Program-made: the position numbers and the translations under genes
Assembly (NCBI GenBank): GCA_965262235.1
Contig: OZ253504.1
Location: 2,170,001-2,234,000, forward strand
From: CATQGW01 sp965262235
GTDB taxonomy: Bacteria > Chloroflexota > Dehalococcoidia > Bin125
DNA length: 64,000 nt
Reading direction: 5' to 3'
The notes under the pieces: generated by a model
Database searches by the model: none
The model's input: only the letters and a program-made list of their open reading frames with translations
What the model was told of the DNA's origin: nothing
In this document: positions 1 through 11,350 of the stretch, piece after piece
Position numbering within the stretch: position 1 is the first letter of the stretch
Layout: each line of letters begins with the position of its first letter

Positions 1-501
1 CATCCAGTCCGGCGTGTAGCGCCGCGCGACGCGCTGCCCACCGCGAACCTGGCGCACCAGCTCCTCGTCGATCGGGGTCCATTCCAGGATCACGGTGTGG
101 CCGTTGGCCATGCGCTGGAAGTCGTGATGGAACGCGGCGTTTTCGACCACCGACAGCTCGTTACCGTCCCAATCGAGCTCGCGCAGCGATGAGCCGCCGC
201 CGCCCAGCTGCCGATAGAGCTCAGGCGGGTCGGGCGGTTTGACTTCGAAGCGCGAAACCGGCGGCCGGGGAACCTCCGGGCCGGGCAGATCCCCGCACAG
301 CGCGAGCAGATTGCCGTTCGGCAGCAGCTCGACGTTGAAGCCGACGCAGCCCTGAAAATCCCAGCGGTGCACGGCGCGGCCCTGCATATCGAGCAGCAGC
401 GCGAACTCCCCACCGGCGGGCGCGATCAGCGTGTAGCCGCGCGACGCGCGTGCCGGGTCCAAGTGGGTCAGTCCCACGGGACGATGGATTGGCCAGCCCA
501 T
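1..501 (-). CDS. Arylsulfotransferase (ASST)-like protein, N-terminal part
   Basis: The frame opens at ATG 501 and stays open for 167 codons to the window edge, so the C-terminal part is missing. A good ribosome site (GGAGGA) lies 6 nt upstream. The protein begins MGWPIHRPVGLTHLDP and holds the propeller-like phrases LLLDMQGRAVHRWDF and VELLPNGNLLALCG, typical of the arylsulfotransferase/ASST-like beta-propeller family. The later phrase HHDFQRMANGHTVIL fits the same family, where a His of this segment often lies near the active site. No signal peptide is visible. It lies directly upstream of an SsuD-like monooxygenase on the same strand (19-nt gap), so a shared role in organosulfur metabolism is an inference. 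The family call rests on remembered motifs. Confidence 0.6.
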   Translation of the reverse strand, partial: MGWPIHRPVGLTHLDPARASRGYTLIAPAGGEFALLLDMQGRAVHRWDFQGCVGFNVELLPNGNLLALCGDLPGPEVPRPPVSRFEVKPPDPPELYRQLGGGGSSLRELDWDGNELSVVENAAFHHDFQRMANGHTVILEWTPIDEELVRQVRGGQRVARRYTPDWM

Positions 502-520
502 TGCAGTCCTCCAGATTCGT

Positions 521-1612
521 TCAGGCAGGGACGGCGGCGATGCGCGGCAGCACTTCGGCTGCGACCCGCTCGCACTCTTCGAGATGGGGAAACCCGGAGA
601 GGATGAACTCTTCGAAGCCGAGCGCGGCGTAGGCCTCGAGCTCCGCGGCGACCTGCTCGGGCGTGCCGACGATCGCGGTGCCGAGATTGACGCGGACGCG
701 CGAGATGCCGTTCCAGAGCCGCTCGCCGAGCCGGTCATCCTCGACGCGCCGGGCCTGCACCGCGGCGCCCACCATCTTCGTGCCGCGCACCGACGCGGCG
801 CGCTGGGCGAGCACGTCGGGATGGGCCTCGGAGAGCAGTTCGTGCGCGGCGTCCCACGCTTCGGCCTCGCTATCGCGCACGACCAGGTGCGTGCGCAGGC
901 CGAAGCGCGGTTCGCGGCCCGCGGCGATGTACGCGGCGCGGGCACGCTCGAGTAGCGCCGCCATCTCGTCTGGCGGCTGGATCCAGCAGAGCAGCAGATC
1001 GCCGCGCCGGCCCGAGAGCCGCAGCGCGGCGTCCGAAGCGCCGCCCAGGTACCAGGCGGGCGCGGGCGGATCCGGCGTCGGCGCGACGATGGCCTGGCGC
1101 AGTTGCACGCTCGCGCCGTCGTAATCGAGCGGTCCGCCGTCGCGCCAGAGCCGATTGCAGGCGTCGATGAACTCGTCGGCGTGGGCATAACGGTCGTCGT
1201 GCGAGCGCGTCGCGCCGACCCGCTCGTTGTCGCCCTGAATCCCACCGGGCACGATGTTGATGTCGACGCGCCCGCCCGAGATTTCGTGCAGGGTCGCGGC
1301 TTGCTGGGCGAACAGCCCCGGCGAGATGCTGCCGGGCCGCACGGCGATCAGCAGGCGGATTCGCTCGGTCGAAGCGAGCAACGCCGTCGCAGTGGTCCAG
1401 GTCTCCGCCAGCGGCGCCGACTGCTCGAACAAGCCGTTCGAAAAGCGCGTGGGGATCAGCAGCGAGTAGAAGCCCAGCCGCTCGGCGGTCTGCACGACCG
1501 AGCGAAGGTAGTCAAACGTCGGCGGACGCTCGGCCCGCAGCGTGCCGATGCGCGCCCCGTCGCCGTCAATCGGCACAAACCACGAGAACCGGGGCGCGCC
1601 TCGATCAGCCAT
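521..1612 (-). CDS. SsuD-like FMNH2-dependent alkanesulfonate monooxygenase (LLM class)
   Basis: 363 aa, close in length and layout to SsuD, which desulfonates alkanesulfonates to aldehyde and sulfite using reduced flavin from a partner reductase. Recognisable SsuD blocks: FVPIDGDG near residue 12, LLIPTR at 51-56, RPGSISP, FGLRTHLVVRD (the Arg and His pair near E. coli 226/228), and FILSGFPHLEE at the C-terminus. Two active-site positions differ from E. coli: the Cys54 position (IPTGRSC) reads IPTRFSN, and the Tyr of SGYPHLE is Phe. Substrate may therefore differ (other sulfonates or sulfones). No SsuE or ABC transporter genes are adjacent. Translation probably starts leaderless: a TAACCT hexamer ends 7 nt before the ATG. 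Confidence 0.85.
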   Translation of the reverse strand: MADRGAPRFSWFVPIDGDGARIGTLRAERPPTFDYLRSVVQTAERLGFYSLLIPTRFSNGLFEQSAPLAETWTTATALLASTERIRLLIAVRPGSISPGLFAQQAATLHEISGGRVDINIVPGGIQGDNERVGATRSHDDRYAHADEFIDACNRLWRDGGPLDYDGASVQLRQAIVAPTPDPPAPAWYLGGASDAALRLSGRRGDLLLCWIQPPDEMAALLERARAAYIAAGREPRFGLRTHLVVRDSEAEAWDAAHELLSEAHPDVLAQRAASVRGTKMVGAAVQARRVEDDRLGERLWNGISRVRVNLGTAIVGTPEQVAAELEAYAALGFEEFILSGFPHLEECERVAAEVLPRIAAVPA

Positions 1613-1619
1613 GGCGCGC

Positions 1620-1625
1620 AGGTTA
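1620..1625 (-). promoter_or_regulatory. -10 box for leaderless SsuD-like gene
   Basis: Minus strand TAACCT, 7 nt before ATG 1612; no Shine-Dalgarno is present. It matches the TANNNT-plus-6/7 spacing seen at eight other starts in this window. Confidence 0.5.
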
Positions 1626-1649
1626 GCCCGCCCGCACGGCGGCGCGGCA

Positions 1650-2528
1650 TCAGTCGGCGAGGAAGGACTCGACAGCTTGCAGGAATGTATCGAGCTGATC
1701 GTGGTGGACCCAGTGGCCGGCGTTCGCTACGCCGACGAGCTGGGCCTGGGGGAATGAGTTGGTTCGCTCGTCGCCGTGCGGGTCGCCGGCGCTTTCGAGA
1801 CCGTTGACCAGCAGCGCGGGCATGCGCACGCGATTCCACATCTCTTCGGCGTCGGCCTCGTTGAACGGGTAGGGCGAGGAGGAGCGGGCGTAGTTGTCGA
1901 ACTTCCAGGCGAACGTGCCGTCTTCGTTCTGGTTGACGGCGTGGGTGGTGAGGTGCAGCGCCTGCTCATCGGAGAGCCGAGGGTTGGCCTCGCGCATGCG
2001 CGCGATCGCGTCCTCGAGCGAGGCGTAGCGGTGTGGCAGGCGGCCGGCGAAGCCGCGCGTGCTCTCGATCCACGATGACATGCGCTGGTCGGCGGGGCGC
2101 TCGGAGTGTGCGTCGGTCTCGCGCCGCGAGGGGCTGAGGCCCTCGATCGCGATCAGGCGCGCGACGCGTTCGGGGTAGATGCCGGCATACTCGAGGCTGA
2201 TGCGGCCGCCGAGCGAGTGCCCGAGCAGCGTGACCGGGGCGAGGTCCTGCTGGCGGACCAGGTGGGCGAGGTCGTAGACGTAGTCGATCATCGCGTAGCC
2301 CGAACCGATCACCCACTGCGAGTCGCCGTGGCCGCGCAGGTCGGGGGCGATCACGTGGTAGCGGTCACGCAGCGCCAGGGCCACCCAATCCCACGAGCGG
2401 CAGTGGTCGCGTCCGCCGTGGACGAGGATCAGCGGCGGCGCCTCGGGGTTGCCCCAGTCGACGTAGTGCAGGCGCAGGCGCTGCGAAAAGTAGGTGTGGG
2501 AGGCGGGGTAGTCATTCAGCTCAGGCAT
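1650..2528 (-). CDS. Alpha/beta hydrolase
   Basis: 292 aa alpha/beta-hydrolase fold enzyme. The oxyanion segment LILVHGGRDHCRSWDW precedes PDLRGHGDS and the nucleophile elbow GHSLGG; a C-terminal NAGHWVHHDQ supplies the catalytic His, and an Asp/Glu of the ALLVNGLES region the acid. It resembles the haloalkane dehalogenase/epoxide hydrolase/esterase group without marking a substrate. The frame is open further upstream, but MPELNDY at 2528 is chosen because a -10-like TACGCT lies exactly 6 nt before it, in the leaderless pattern of this genome, and homologous sequence starts there. It lies between the SsuD-like gene and proB on the same strand. Confidence 0.85.
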   Translation of the reverse strand: MPELNDYPASHTYFSQRLRLHYVDWGNPEAPPLILVHGGRDHCRSWDWVALALRDRYHVIAPDLRGHGDSQWVIGSGYAMIDYVYDLAHLVRQQDLAPVTLLGHSLGGRISLEYAGIYPERVARLIAIEGLSPSRRETDAHSERPADQRMSSWIESTRGFAGRLPHRYASLEDAIARMREANPRLSDEQALHLTTHAVNQNEDGTFAWKFDNYARSSSPYPFNEADAEEMWNRVRMPALLVNGLESAGDPHGDERTNSFPQAQLVGVANAGHWVHHDQLDTFLQAVESFLAD

Positions 2529-2534
2529 GCGGGG

Positions 2535-2540
2535 AGCGTA
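2535..2540 (-). promoter_or_regulatory. -10 box for leaderless alpha/beta hydrolase
   Basis: Minus strand TACGCT, then exactly 6 nt (CCCCGC) and ATG 2528; no ribosome site. It decides the start codon over the longer open frame. Confidence 0.5.
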
Positions 2541-2611
2541 TCTGACGATCGGGAACGCGCTAGCTAACGGAGGGGGCCGGCGGTGCGGGGGCATGCCGCA
2601 GGCAGGGAGGA

Positions 2612-3727
2612 TCAGGAAAGCGCGAGGTTGTTGCGGTGGACGACCTCGCTGCCGTAGTCGTAGCCGAGCGTGGTTTCGATCATGGTTGAGCTCTGGCCGC
2701 GGATGCGCTCGATGTCGGCGGCGGAGTAGTTGCTGAGGCCGACGCCGATCTGCGCGCCCTCGGGATCGCGCAGGGCGACGATGTCGCCGCGCTCGAAGCG
2801 GCCGTGGACGGCGACGATCCCGGCGGGCAGGAGGCTGCGGCCCTGAGCGCTGATGGCGCGGGCCGCGCCGGCGTCGAGCACGAGCGCGCCGCCCTCGCCG
2901 AGGCCCGAGAGCAGCCAGCGCTTGCGGCTCTCGCGCACGTTCGCGACGGCCGGGACGCAGGTCCCGATCTGTTCGCCGCCGGCGATCCGCACGATCGCGT
3001 CGGGCTCGCGCCCATTGGCGATCACGACCCTAGTGCCGCTTGAGGCGGCGAGTTGTGCGGCTTCGAGCTTGGCGCGCATGCCGCCGCGGCCGCGTTCGCC
3101 GACCGCGCCGGCGATCGCGAGCATGTCACCGGGGCGCGGCAGCTCGCGGATCAGCGTGGCGTCGGCGTGGATGCGTGGGTCGCGGTCGTAGACGCCGTCG
3201 ACATCGCTGAGCAGGATCAGCAGGTCGGCGTCGATCAGGTTGGCGACGAGCGCGGAGAGCGCGTCGTTTTCGCCGAACGAGCCGCCGCGCAACTCTTCGT
3301 CGGCGACGACATCGTTCTCATTGATGATCGGCACGACGCCGAAGCGGAGCAGGCGCAGCAGGGTGTTGCGGACGTTGAGATAACCGAGCCGCTCGGCGAC
3401 ATCGGCGCGGGTGATCAGGGCTTGCGCGGCGGTCAGATCGTGGCGCTGGAGGAGCTGGTCGTAGCGCTCCACGAGATGGGCCTGGCCGATCGCGGCGAGG
3501 GCCTGGCGCTGGCCGATGCTGGTCTGGTCGCTGCGCGCGCCGACGCGGGCGCGTCCGGCGGCGACGGCGCCGCTGGTCACGATCGCGACTTCGGCGGAGC
3601 CGGCGCGCAGCTCGGCGACCTGGCGCACGAGGTCTTCGAGCACGAGCGTGTCGAGCCGATCACCGCCGCCAGTGAGCAGATTCGTGCCGAATTTCGCGAT
3701 CACGCGCTGCGGGCGTTGGGCCGTCAC
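2612..3727 (-). CDS. proB: Glutamate 5-kinase
   Basis: 371 aa, full length for ProB of the two-domain type. It phosphorylates L-glutamate to glutamyl-5-phosphate, the first step of proline synthesis. The amino-acid kinase domain (about 1-260) shows VIAKFGTNLL, VTSGAVAAGR, INENDVVADEE and LLILLSDVDGVY; a C-terminal PUA domain (about 280-365) shows RKRWLLSGL and GLSNYSAADI. The GTG start at 3727 has GGAG 8 nt upstream. The usual partner proA is not adjacent. It diverges from the YihY gene across a 68-nt gap. Feedback inhibition by proline is family knowledge and cannot be judged from this sequence. Confidence 0.95.
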   Translation of the reverse strand: MTAQRPQRVIAKFGTNLLTGGGDRLDTLVLEDLVRQVAELRAGSAEVAIVTSGAVAAGRARVGARSDQTSIGQRQALAAIGQAHLVERYDQLLQRHDLTAAQALITRADVAERLGYLNVRNTLLRLLRFGVVPIINENDVVADEELRGGSFGENDALSALVANLIDADLLILLSDVDGVYDRDPRIHADATLIRELPRPGDMLAIAGAVGERGRGGMRAKLEAAQLAASSGTRVVIANGREPDAIVRIAGGEQIGTCVPAVANVRESRKRWLLSGLGEGGALVLDAGAARAISAQGRSLLPAGIVAVHGRFERGDIVALRDPEGAQIGVGLSNYSAADIERIRGQSSTMIETTLGYDYGSEVVHRNNLALS

Positions 3728-3783
3728 GAGCGGTCTCCGTGAGCACAGCGGCGGGGCGCGAGCGGTGTCGCGTTGCGGTGGCG

Positions 3784-3789
3784 CATAAT
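3784..3789 (+). promoter_or_regulatory. -10 box for leaderless yihY-family gene
   Basis: CATAAT followed by CACACT and ATG 3796. There is no Shine-Dalgarno and no clear -35. Confidence 0.5.
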
Positions 3790-3795
3790 CACACT

Positions 3796-4884
3796 ATGCA
3801 CGTTGCCGCTCAGCACTGGTTGCGATGGTGGGGCCTTCATGTGAGGTGGGCGTTGCATGATGCACGAACGCTGGGCAAACGGACGGTCGCGGAGTTCTTC
3901 GACGATCACTGCACGCAGCTCGCGGCATCGATGTCGTACTACATCCTCTTCTCGATCTTCCCACTCGCGATCCTTCTGGTCTCGATCGCAGGTCTCATTC
4001 TGACCGACGATGCGCTGCGCGGCCGGGTGGTTGGTGCGTTGCTGGAGGCGCTGCCGGTCTCTTCGGGGGCGGCGCGCGAGGACCTTGAGGGGTTGATCGA
4101 CCCGATCGCGCACGGTCGTTCGGCGGTCGGGTTGATCTCGATTCTGGGCTTGCTGTGGGGCGCGTCGGGGATGATGGGGGCGTTGCGCTATTCGCTCAAC
4201 ACCGCCTGGGATCACGAGTTTCGGCGTCCGTTCGTGCGCGGCAAGCTGGTCGACTTCGGGCTGGTGCTCGGCGTCGGCGGGCTGCTGGCGCTGTCGATCG
4301 GGGCGACGTTGCTGCTGCAGGTCGCCCGCAACGTGAGCGGCGACGTCGCGGATGCGCTCGGGCCGTTTGGATCCAGCGCAAGCGCGTTGGTCACCGTGAT
4401 CGCGCTGTTGGCGCCGTTCCTGCTCACCACCACGACGTTCGTGCTGGTGTTCACGCTGGTGCCCAGCGTGCGCGTGCGGAAGCGCGACGCGCTGGCCGGG
4501 GCGCTGCTCTCCGGTGTTCTGTTCGAGCTGCTCAAGCACAGCTTCGCCTGGTATCTGCGCAACTTCTCGAACTACGACGCGGTCTACGGTTCGCTGGGCG
4601 CGACGATCGCGCTGCTGTTCTTCATCTACCTGAGCGCGTGCGTGCTGCTGCTGGGCGCGGAACTCGCGGCCGAGTGGCCGCGGGTGCTGCACGGGCACTA
4701 CGACGCCAAGCTCGATGCGGTCACCGGCGGTCGCACGGGGCCGTGGTATCGGCGCGCGCTGTTGGCCGCGACGGGACTGGTGGTGGAGGACCGCGACACG
4801 CCGGAGGCGACGCCGGATCTGGAGGCGAGTGCGGCGCGGCAGGATCGTCGTGCGGTGGAGCGGAGCAAGCGGCTGAAACGCTAG
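3796..4884 (+). CDS. YihY/virulence factor BrkB family membrane protein
   Basis: 362 aa inner-membrane protein of the YihY/BrkB family, once misnamed ribonuclease BN; function is uncertain. The hallmark segment AASMSYYILFSIFPLAILLVS lies near residues 35-55, and later helices include LGLLWGASGMMGALRYSLN, VTVIALLAPFLLTTTTFVLVF and the conserved NFSNYDAVYGSLGATIALLFFIYLS block, giving about six membrane spans. The C-terminal 60 residues are hydrophilic and charged. The start at 3796 is taken rather than an open-frame ATG 57 nt upstream because the CATAAT hexamer sits 6 nt before it. It is transcribed divergently from proB and convergently with ileS. Confidence 0.9.
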   Translation: MHVAAQHWLRWWGLHVRWALHDARTLGKRTVAEFFDDHCTQLAASMSYYILFSIFPLAILLVSIAGLILTDDALRGRVVGALLEALPVSSGAAREDLEGLIDPIAHGRSAVGLISILGLLWGASGMMGALRYSLNTAWDHEFRRPFVRGKLVDFGLVLGVGGLLALSIGATLLLQVARNVSGDVADALGPFGSSASALVTVIALLAPFLLTTTTFVLVFTLVPSVRVRKRDALAGALLSGVLFELLKHSFAWYLRNFSNYDAVYGSLGATIALLFFIYLSACVLLLGAELAAEWPRVLHGHYDAKLDAVTGGRTGPWYRRALLAATGLVVEDRDTPEATPDLEASAARQDRRAVERSKRLKR

Positions 4885-4906
4885 CCGACCCGCAGCCAGT
4901 GGAGGA

Positions 4907-8228
<3,322 letters not shown>

Positions 8229-8236
<8 letters not shown>

Positions 8237-8558
8237 CGCTCGACTCCTTGATATCGGCGGGCGGCGGCGTGTCGGGGACCCGCTCGGCGATGATCAGGTC
8301 GGCGAGCTCACAGATCAGCGCGCGGGTCTCGCCGTCGAGCTCGGCATCCATGCGATCGACCATGAAGCGGACGTAGGCGCGGGCGAGCCGGCCGGAGGTC
8401 ACTTCGTCGGCGACGAGGGCCTCGTCGACCAGGCCGCTGGCGACGCTGCCGGGGTCCTGGCGAATCTCACGGACGCGTTCAGCGACTTCGCGTTGTTGTG
8501 GGCTGGGTCGGCGTAGTAGGCGTGCGAGGCGACCGCGGTCGTCTTCCGGCTCCGGCAT
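8229..8558 (-). CDS. Conserved small protein of unknown function, upstream of ileS
   Basis: 109 aa, acidic and helical, beginning MPEPEDDRGRLARLLRR and ending in a disordered-looking tail PPPADIKESSDD. No motif, signal peptide or membrane span is visible. The start at 8558 has a CGGAG ribosome site 6 nt upstream; the frame is open further but that part reads as low-complexity antisense sequence. It overlaps the ileS start by 8 nt and follows the zinc-ribbon gene by 23 nt, so all three probably form one transcript. I do not recognise the family. Confidence 0.6.
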
Positions 8559-8581
8559 CTGCGCTCCGTGTGGGGTCTGGG

Positions 8582-9055
8582 TCAGGCGCGGCTGCGTTCG
8601 CTGTCGGGAATTTCGGCGCCCGGCTTGGGCGGAATCAGGCCGTTGCGCAGGTCCTGATTGATCCCGTCGACGTGGCAGGGCCGCTGGCCCCAGCGATTCT
8701 GCATCTCGTCCATCTGGTAGCCGAGCGTCATGATCCGCTTCACCGTCGAGCAGAAGACAGGCCGGTCGCCGCGCGGCAGGAAGGGCACTTCGATCATGTC
8801 GCCGCACATCGCGCAGGCGGCGGGGTGCATCTGTCGCGGGGTGCGGCCTCCGAACGAGGCGGCGCCGCCGTAGCGGACGTAGCCCGAGGATGTTTCGAGC
8901 GTGGTACGCGCGCTCTTGCGCGCGGTGCGGCAGTCGGGGCAGCGCACGGGGTCGTTTTGCAGGCCCTTGCTGGCGTAGAACTCCTGCTCGCCAGCGGTGA
9001 AGATGAAGTCTCGTCCGCAGTCGCGGCAGAGAATTGACCGATCCTGCATCGCCAT
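8582..9055 (-). CDS. Zinc-ribbon protein with degenerate second metal site
   Basis: 157 aa. The N-terminal zinc ribbon has Cys10-x2-Cys13 and Cys39-x2-Cys42 with the family phrase FTAGEQEFYASKGL, as in the small probable-zinc-binding-domain proteins common in Chloroflexota and Firmicutes. A second site starts well (CAMCG, Cys81/Cys84, then VPFLPRGDRPVFC, Cys102), but the expected fourth Cys at 105 is Val, so this site should bind metal poorly. A 40-residue C-terminal extension follows. GAGGGG about 9 nt upstream supports ATG 9055. It heads the operon with the 109-aa gene and ileS. Function unknown; nucleic-acid binding is plausible but not shown. Confidence 0.75.
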   Translation of the reverse strand: MAMQDRSILCRDCGRDFIFTAGEQEFYASKGLQNDPVRCPDCRTARKSARTTLETSSGYVRYGGAASFGGRTPRQMHPAACAMCGDMIEVPFLPRGDRPVFCSTVKRIMTLGYQMDEMQNRWGQRPCHVDGINQDLRNGLIPPKPGAEIPDSERSRA

Positions 9056-9150
9056 CGTGTACCCCTCTGTTGGCCGCTGAGCCGTGCGTAAGCCGTCAGT
9101 AAGCCGTCGGTGACCGGTAAATCGTGAATCGCGGCCTGTGATCGACGATA

Positions 9151-10962
9151 TCAGAGCGTCGGTCCGCCGAGAACGCGCGAGAGCGCATGTTCGACGCGTG
9201 CGAACAGAGCGGACGCCTCCTGGTGGCGCAGAATCAGGCAAACGGCGCCGTAGATCACCGCGCCGCTGACCGAGCAGGCCAGCATCGCGAACCAGGAATC
9301 GGCCCCGAAGCGTGGGTCGGCCCCGAGCAGTTCGAGCAGCACAAATACGACCTGGGCCATCACTGCAGAGGCGAGCACGGTCTTGAAGATCGAGCCGAAC
9401 AGGGCTCGCGACCAGAGCTTCCCGCCGAGCCGCAGGTTGAGCATCAGGAACAGCAGCAGCGCCTCGCCGATCGTGGCGATCGAGAGCGCGAGCGCGAGCC
9501 CGCGCAGCTCGAGCGCATCGACCAGCGCGGCTGCGAGGATCAGGTTGGCGAGCATCGAGCTGACCGCCAGGGCGACGGGCGTGCGTGTGTCGCCGAGCAC
9601 ATAGAAGCCGCGCGAGAGGATCTCGATCGCGGCGTGCGCGAAGAGGGCGATCGAATAGAAGAGCAGCGCATCGCTGACCAGCTGGGTGGCGGCGGAGTCG
9701 AAGGCGCCGTGTTCGAGCAGCGTCTTGACGATCGAGTCACGCAGCATCAGCATCCCCACGCTCGCGGGGATGCTCAGGAAGAGCGTGAAGCGCAGCACCT
9801 GGCTGACCATCCGCTCGACGGCCTCCTTGCCGCCGGTGGCGGCGCGCTCGGCCAGCGTGGGGAAGATCGCGGTGGCCAGCGACATGCCGAACAGGCCGAC
9901 AGGGAACATCAAGAGCAGCCAGGCGAAGTTGAGCGCAGAGATCGAGGAGTCGCCCACGAGCGAGCCGAAGAAGGTCAGCGCGATCAGGTTGATCTGCGCG
10001 GCCGCGAGGCCGAGCATCCGCGGGCCCATCAGGCGCAGGACCTCGCGGACGGCCGGCTCGGCCAGGCTCAGCGAGGGGCGCAGGCGCGCGCCGACGGCGG
10101 AGAGGGCCGGCAGCTGGATCAGCAGGTGCGCGCCCGTTCCGGCGATCACGCCGATCGCGAGCGCCTCGACGCCGAAGTGCTCCGGCAGCAGCAACGCGCC
10201 GAGGATGATGCCAAGGTTGTAGAGCATCGGCGCGATCCCGGGCAGCAGGAAATGCCGCCGGGCGTGCAGCATCCCGGTGATCATGCCCGAGATCGCAAAC
10301 AGAATCGGCGAGATCAGCAGGATGCGTGTGAGGAAGATGGCGTCGTTGAGCGCCTCCTCCTGCAGGCCGCTGTCTTCGCCGAGGCCGGGCGCGAGCGCGG
10401 GCACGATCAGGTCGGCGAACATGAAGATCAGCACGGCGAGCGCGATCGTGCCGATCAGCACCCAGTTGAGCACGATGCTGGCGAGACGCCAGGCGGCCCA
10501 GTCGCCGCGGTCGCTGAGGACGCGCGCGAAGACGGGGATGAAGGCGGCGGCCAGCGTCGCGCCGGCGAGCAGCTGAAACACGAGGTCGGGCAGCCGCATC
10601 GCGACCCAGAAGGCGTCGAGTTCGACGGTCGCGCCGTATTGGTCGGCAATCACCACCGCGCGCGCCGCGCCGAGCAGACGACTGCCGAGGAAGGCGAAGC
10701 CGAGCAACACGGCGGCGCCGGCGACGCCGCCCGACGGCCCGAGCAGCAGGTCGCGCAGGCTCAGTCGGCGACCGGATGGCGGCGGGATCGTCGGCGTAGC
10801 GATTGGCCTGGCTCCCCCACGGTCACGCGCGCCGGACGCCGCGTGTGCCTTGCGTGCCTCGCGCGCGATGCGCCGCACGCGCGATGCGCCGGTCGCGGCG
10901 ACGGCTGAACGCGCTCGGCGGCTGGGCCACTGTGGCACGCCCGGCGCGGAGCCGTTGGACAC
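9151..10962 (-). CDS. murJ: Lipid II flippase MurJ
   Basis: 603 aa MviN/MurJ membrane protein that moves lipid II across the inner membrane during peptidoglycan synthesis. Fourteen helices are expected for the family. Visible family blocks are GAARAVVIADQYGATVELDAFWVAMRLPD in part, FIPVFARVLSDRGDWAAWRLAS, and LNFAWLLLMFPVGLFGMSLATAIFPTLA in part. The first 70 residues are basic and proline-rich before the first helix, longer than usual; a start further in, near RRLSLRDLLLG, is possible. The GTG start at 10962 lies opposite the rpsT promoter, with overlapping divergent -10 boxes. Together with the PBP at 19460 it implies a peptidoglycan wall, unlike some wall-less Dehalococcoidia. Confidence 0.93.
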   Translation of the reverse strand: MSNGSAPGVPQWPSRRARSAVAATGASRVRRIAREARKAHAASGARDRGGARPIATPTIPPPSGRRLSLRDLLLGPSGGVAGAAVLLGFAFLGSRLLGAARAVVIADQYGATVELDAFWVAMRLPDLVFQLLAGATLAAAFIPVFARVLSDRGDWAAWRLASIVLNWVLIGTIALAVLIFMFADLIVPALAPGLGEDSGLQEEALNDAIFLTRILLISPILFAISGMITGMLHARRHFLLPGIAPMLYNLGIILGALLLPEHFGVEALAIGVIAGTGAHLLIQLPALSAVGARLRPSLSLAEPAVREVLRLMGPRMLGLAAAQINLIALTFFGSLVGDSSISALNFAWLLLMFPVGLFGMSLATAIFPTLAERAATGGKEAVERMVSQVLRFTLFLSIPASVGMLMLRDSIVKTLLEHGAFDSAATQLVSDALLFYSIALFAHAAIEILSRGFYVLGDTRTPVALAVSSMLANLILAAALVDALELRGLALALSIATIGEALLLFLMLNLRLGGKLWSRALFGSIFKTVLASAVMAQVVFVLLELLGADPRFGADSWFAMLACSVSGAVIYGAVCLILRHQEASALFARVEHALSRVLGGPTL

Positions 10963-10984
10963 TCCCGAGAGTCGTGTTTACGAT
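10955..10984 (+). promoter_or_regulatory. Sigma-70-type promoter of rpsT, overlapping a divergent -10
   Basis: TTGGAC (10955-10960), an 18-nt spacer and TACGAT (10979-10984) lie 24 nt before the rpsT GTG. On the other strand the same bases read TATCGT (10985-10980), a candidate -10 for murJ, so the two promoters would compete. Confidence 0.55.
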
Positions 10985-11008
10985 AGCTGTGGTTCGAGGA
11001 GGAACGCC

Positions 11009-11350
11009 GTGCCGAATAAGGCCGCCGCCATCAAGTATCTACGCGCCTCACAGCGACGCCGCATGAGCAACAAACCGGTGCGGACGTACGCCCGCACGAC
11101 GGTTCGCGCCGCGCTCGAAGCGATCGACGACGCATCCGACGCGCCGGACAGCGCCGACTGGGGCGACGCCGAAGCGCGCATCCGCGACGCAGTCAGCGCG
11201 CTCGACCGAGCAGCGCAGCAGGGCGTGATCCACGCCAACACGGCCGCGCGCCGGAAGTCGCGGCTGCTGCGTCAGTTCCATCACGCGCGCAACCCCGACG
11301 CCCCGACCAAGCAGCGCGTCCCCCGCCCGGTCCCCGCGAAGGTTCCGTAG
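11009..11350 (+). CDS. rpsT: 30S ribosomal protein S20
   Basis: 113 aa. The S20 N-terminus MPNKAAAIKYLRASQRRR and the C-terminal GVIHANTAARRKSRLLRQF are diagnostic; S20 binds 16S rRNA early in small-subunit assembly. The protein is about 25 residues longer than most S20, with an insert rich in Asp and Ala in the middle (SDAPDSADWGDAEA) and a Pro-rich tail. The GTG at 11009 is preceded by a strong GAGGAGG site 8 nt away. It has its own consensus promoter and is monocistronic. Confidence 0.95.
   Translation: MPNKAAAIKYLRASQRRRMSNKPVRTYARTTVRAALEAIDDASDAPDSADWGDAEARIRDAVSALDRAAQQGVIHANTAARRKSRLLRQFHHARNPDAPTKQRVPRPVPAKVP

Noticed and set aside
9187..10908. 573-codon open frame on the plus strand opposite murJ
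   Set aside because: Translation is rich in Arg, Glu, Gln and Gly and shows no family; it is the mirror of a high-GC membrane-protein gene with full MurJ motifs on the other strand.
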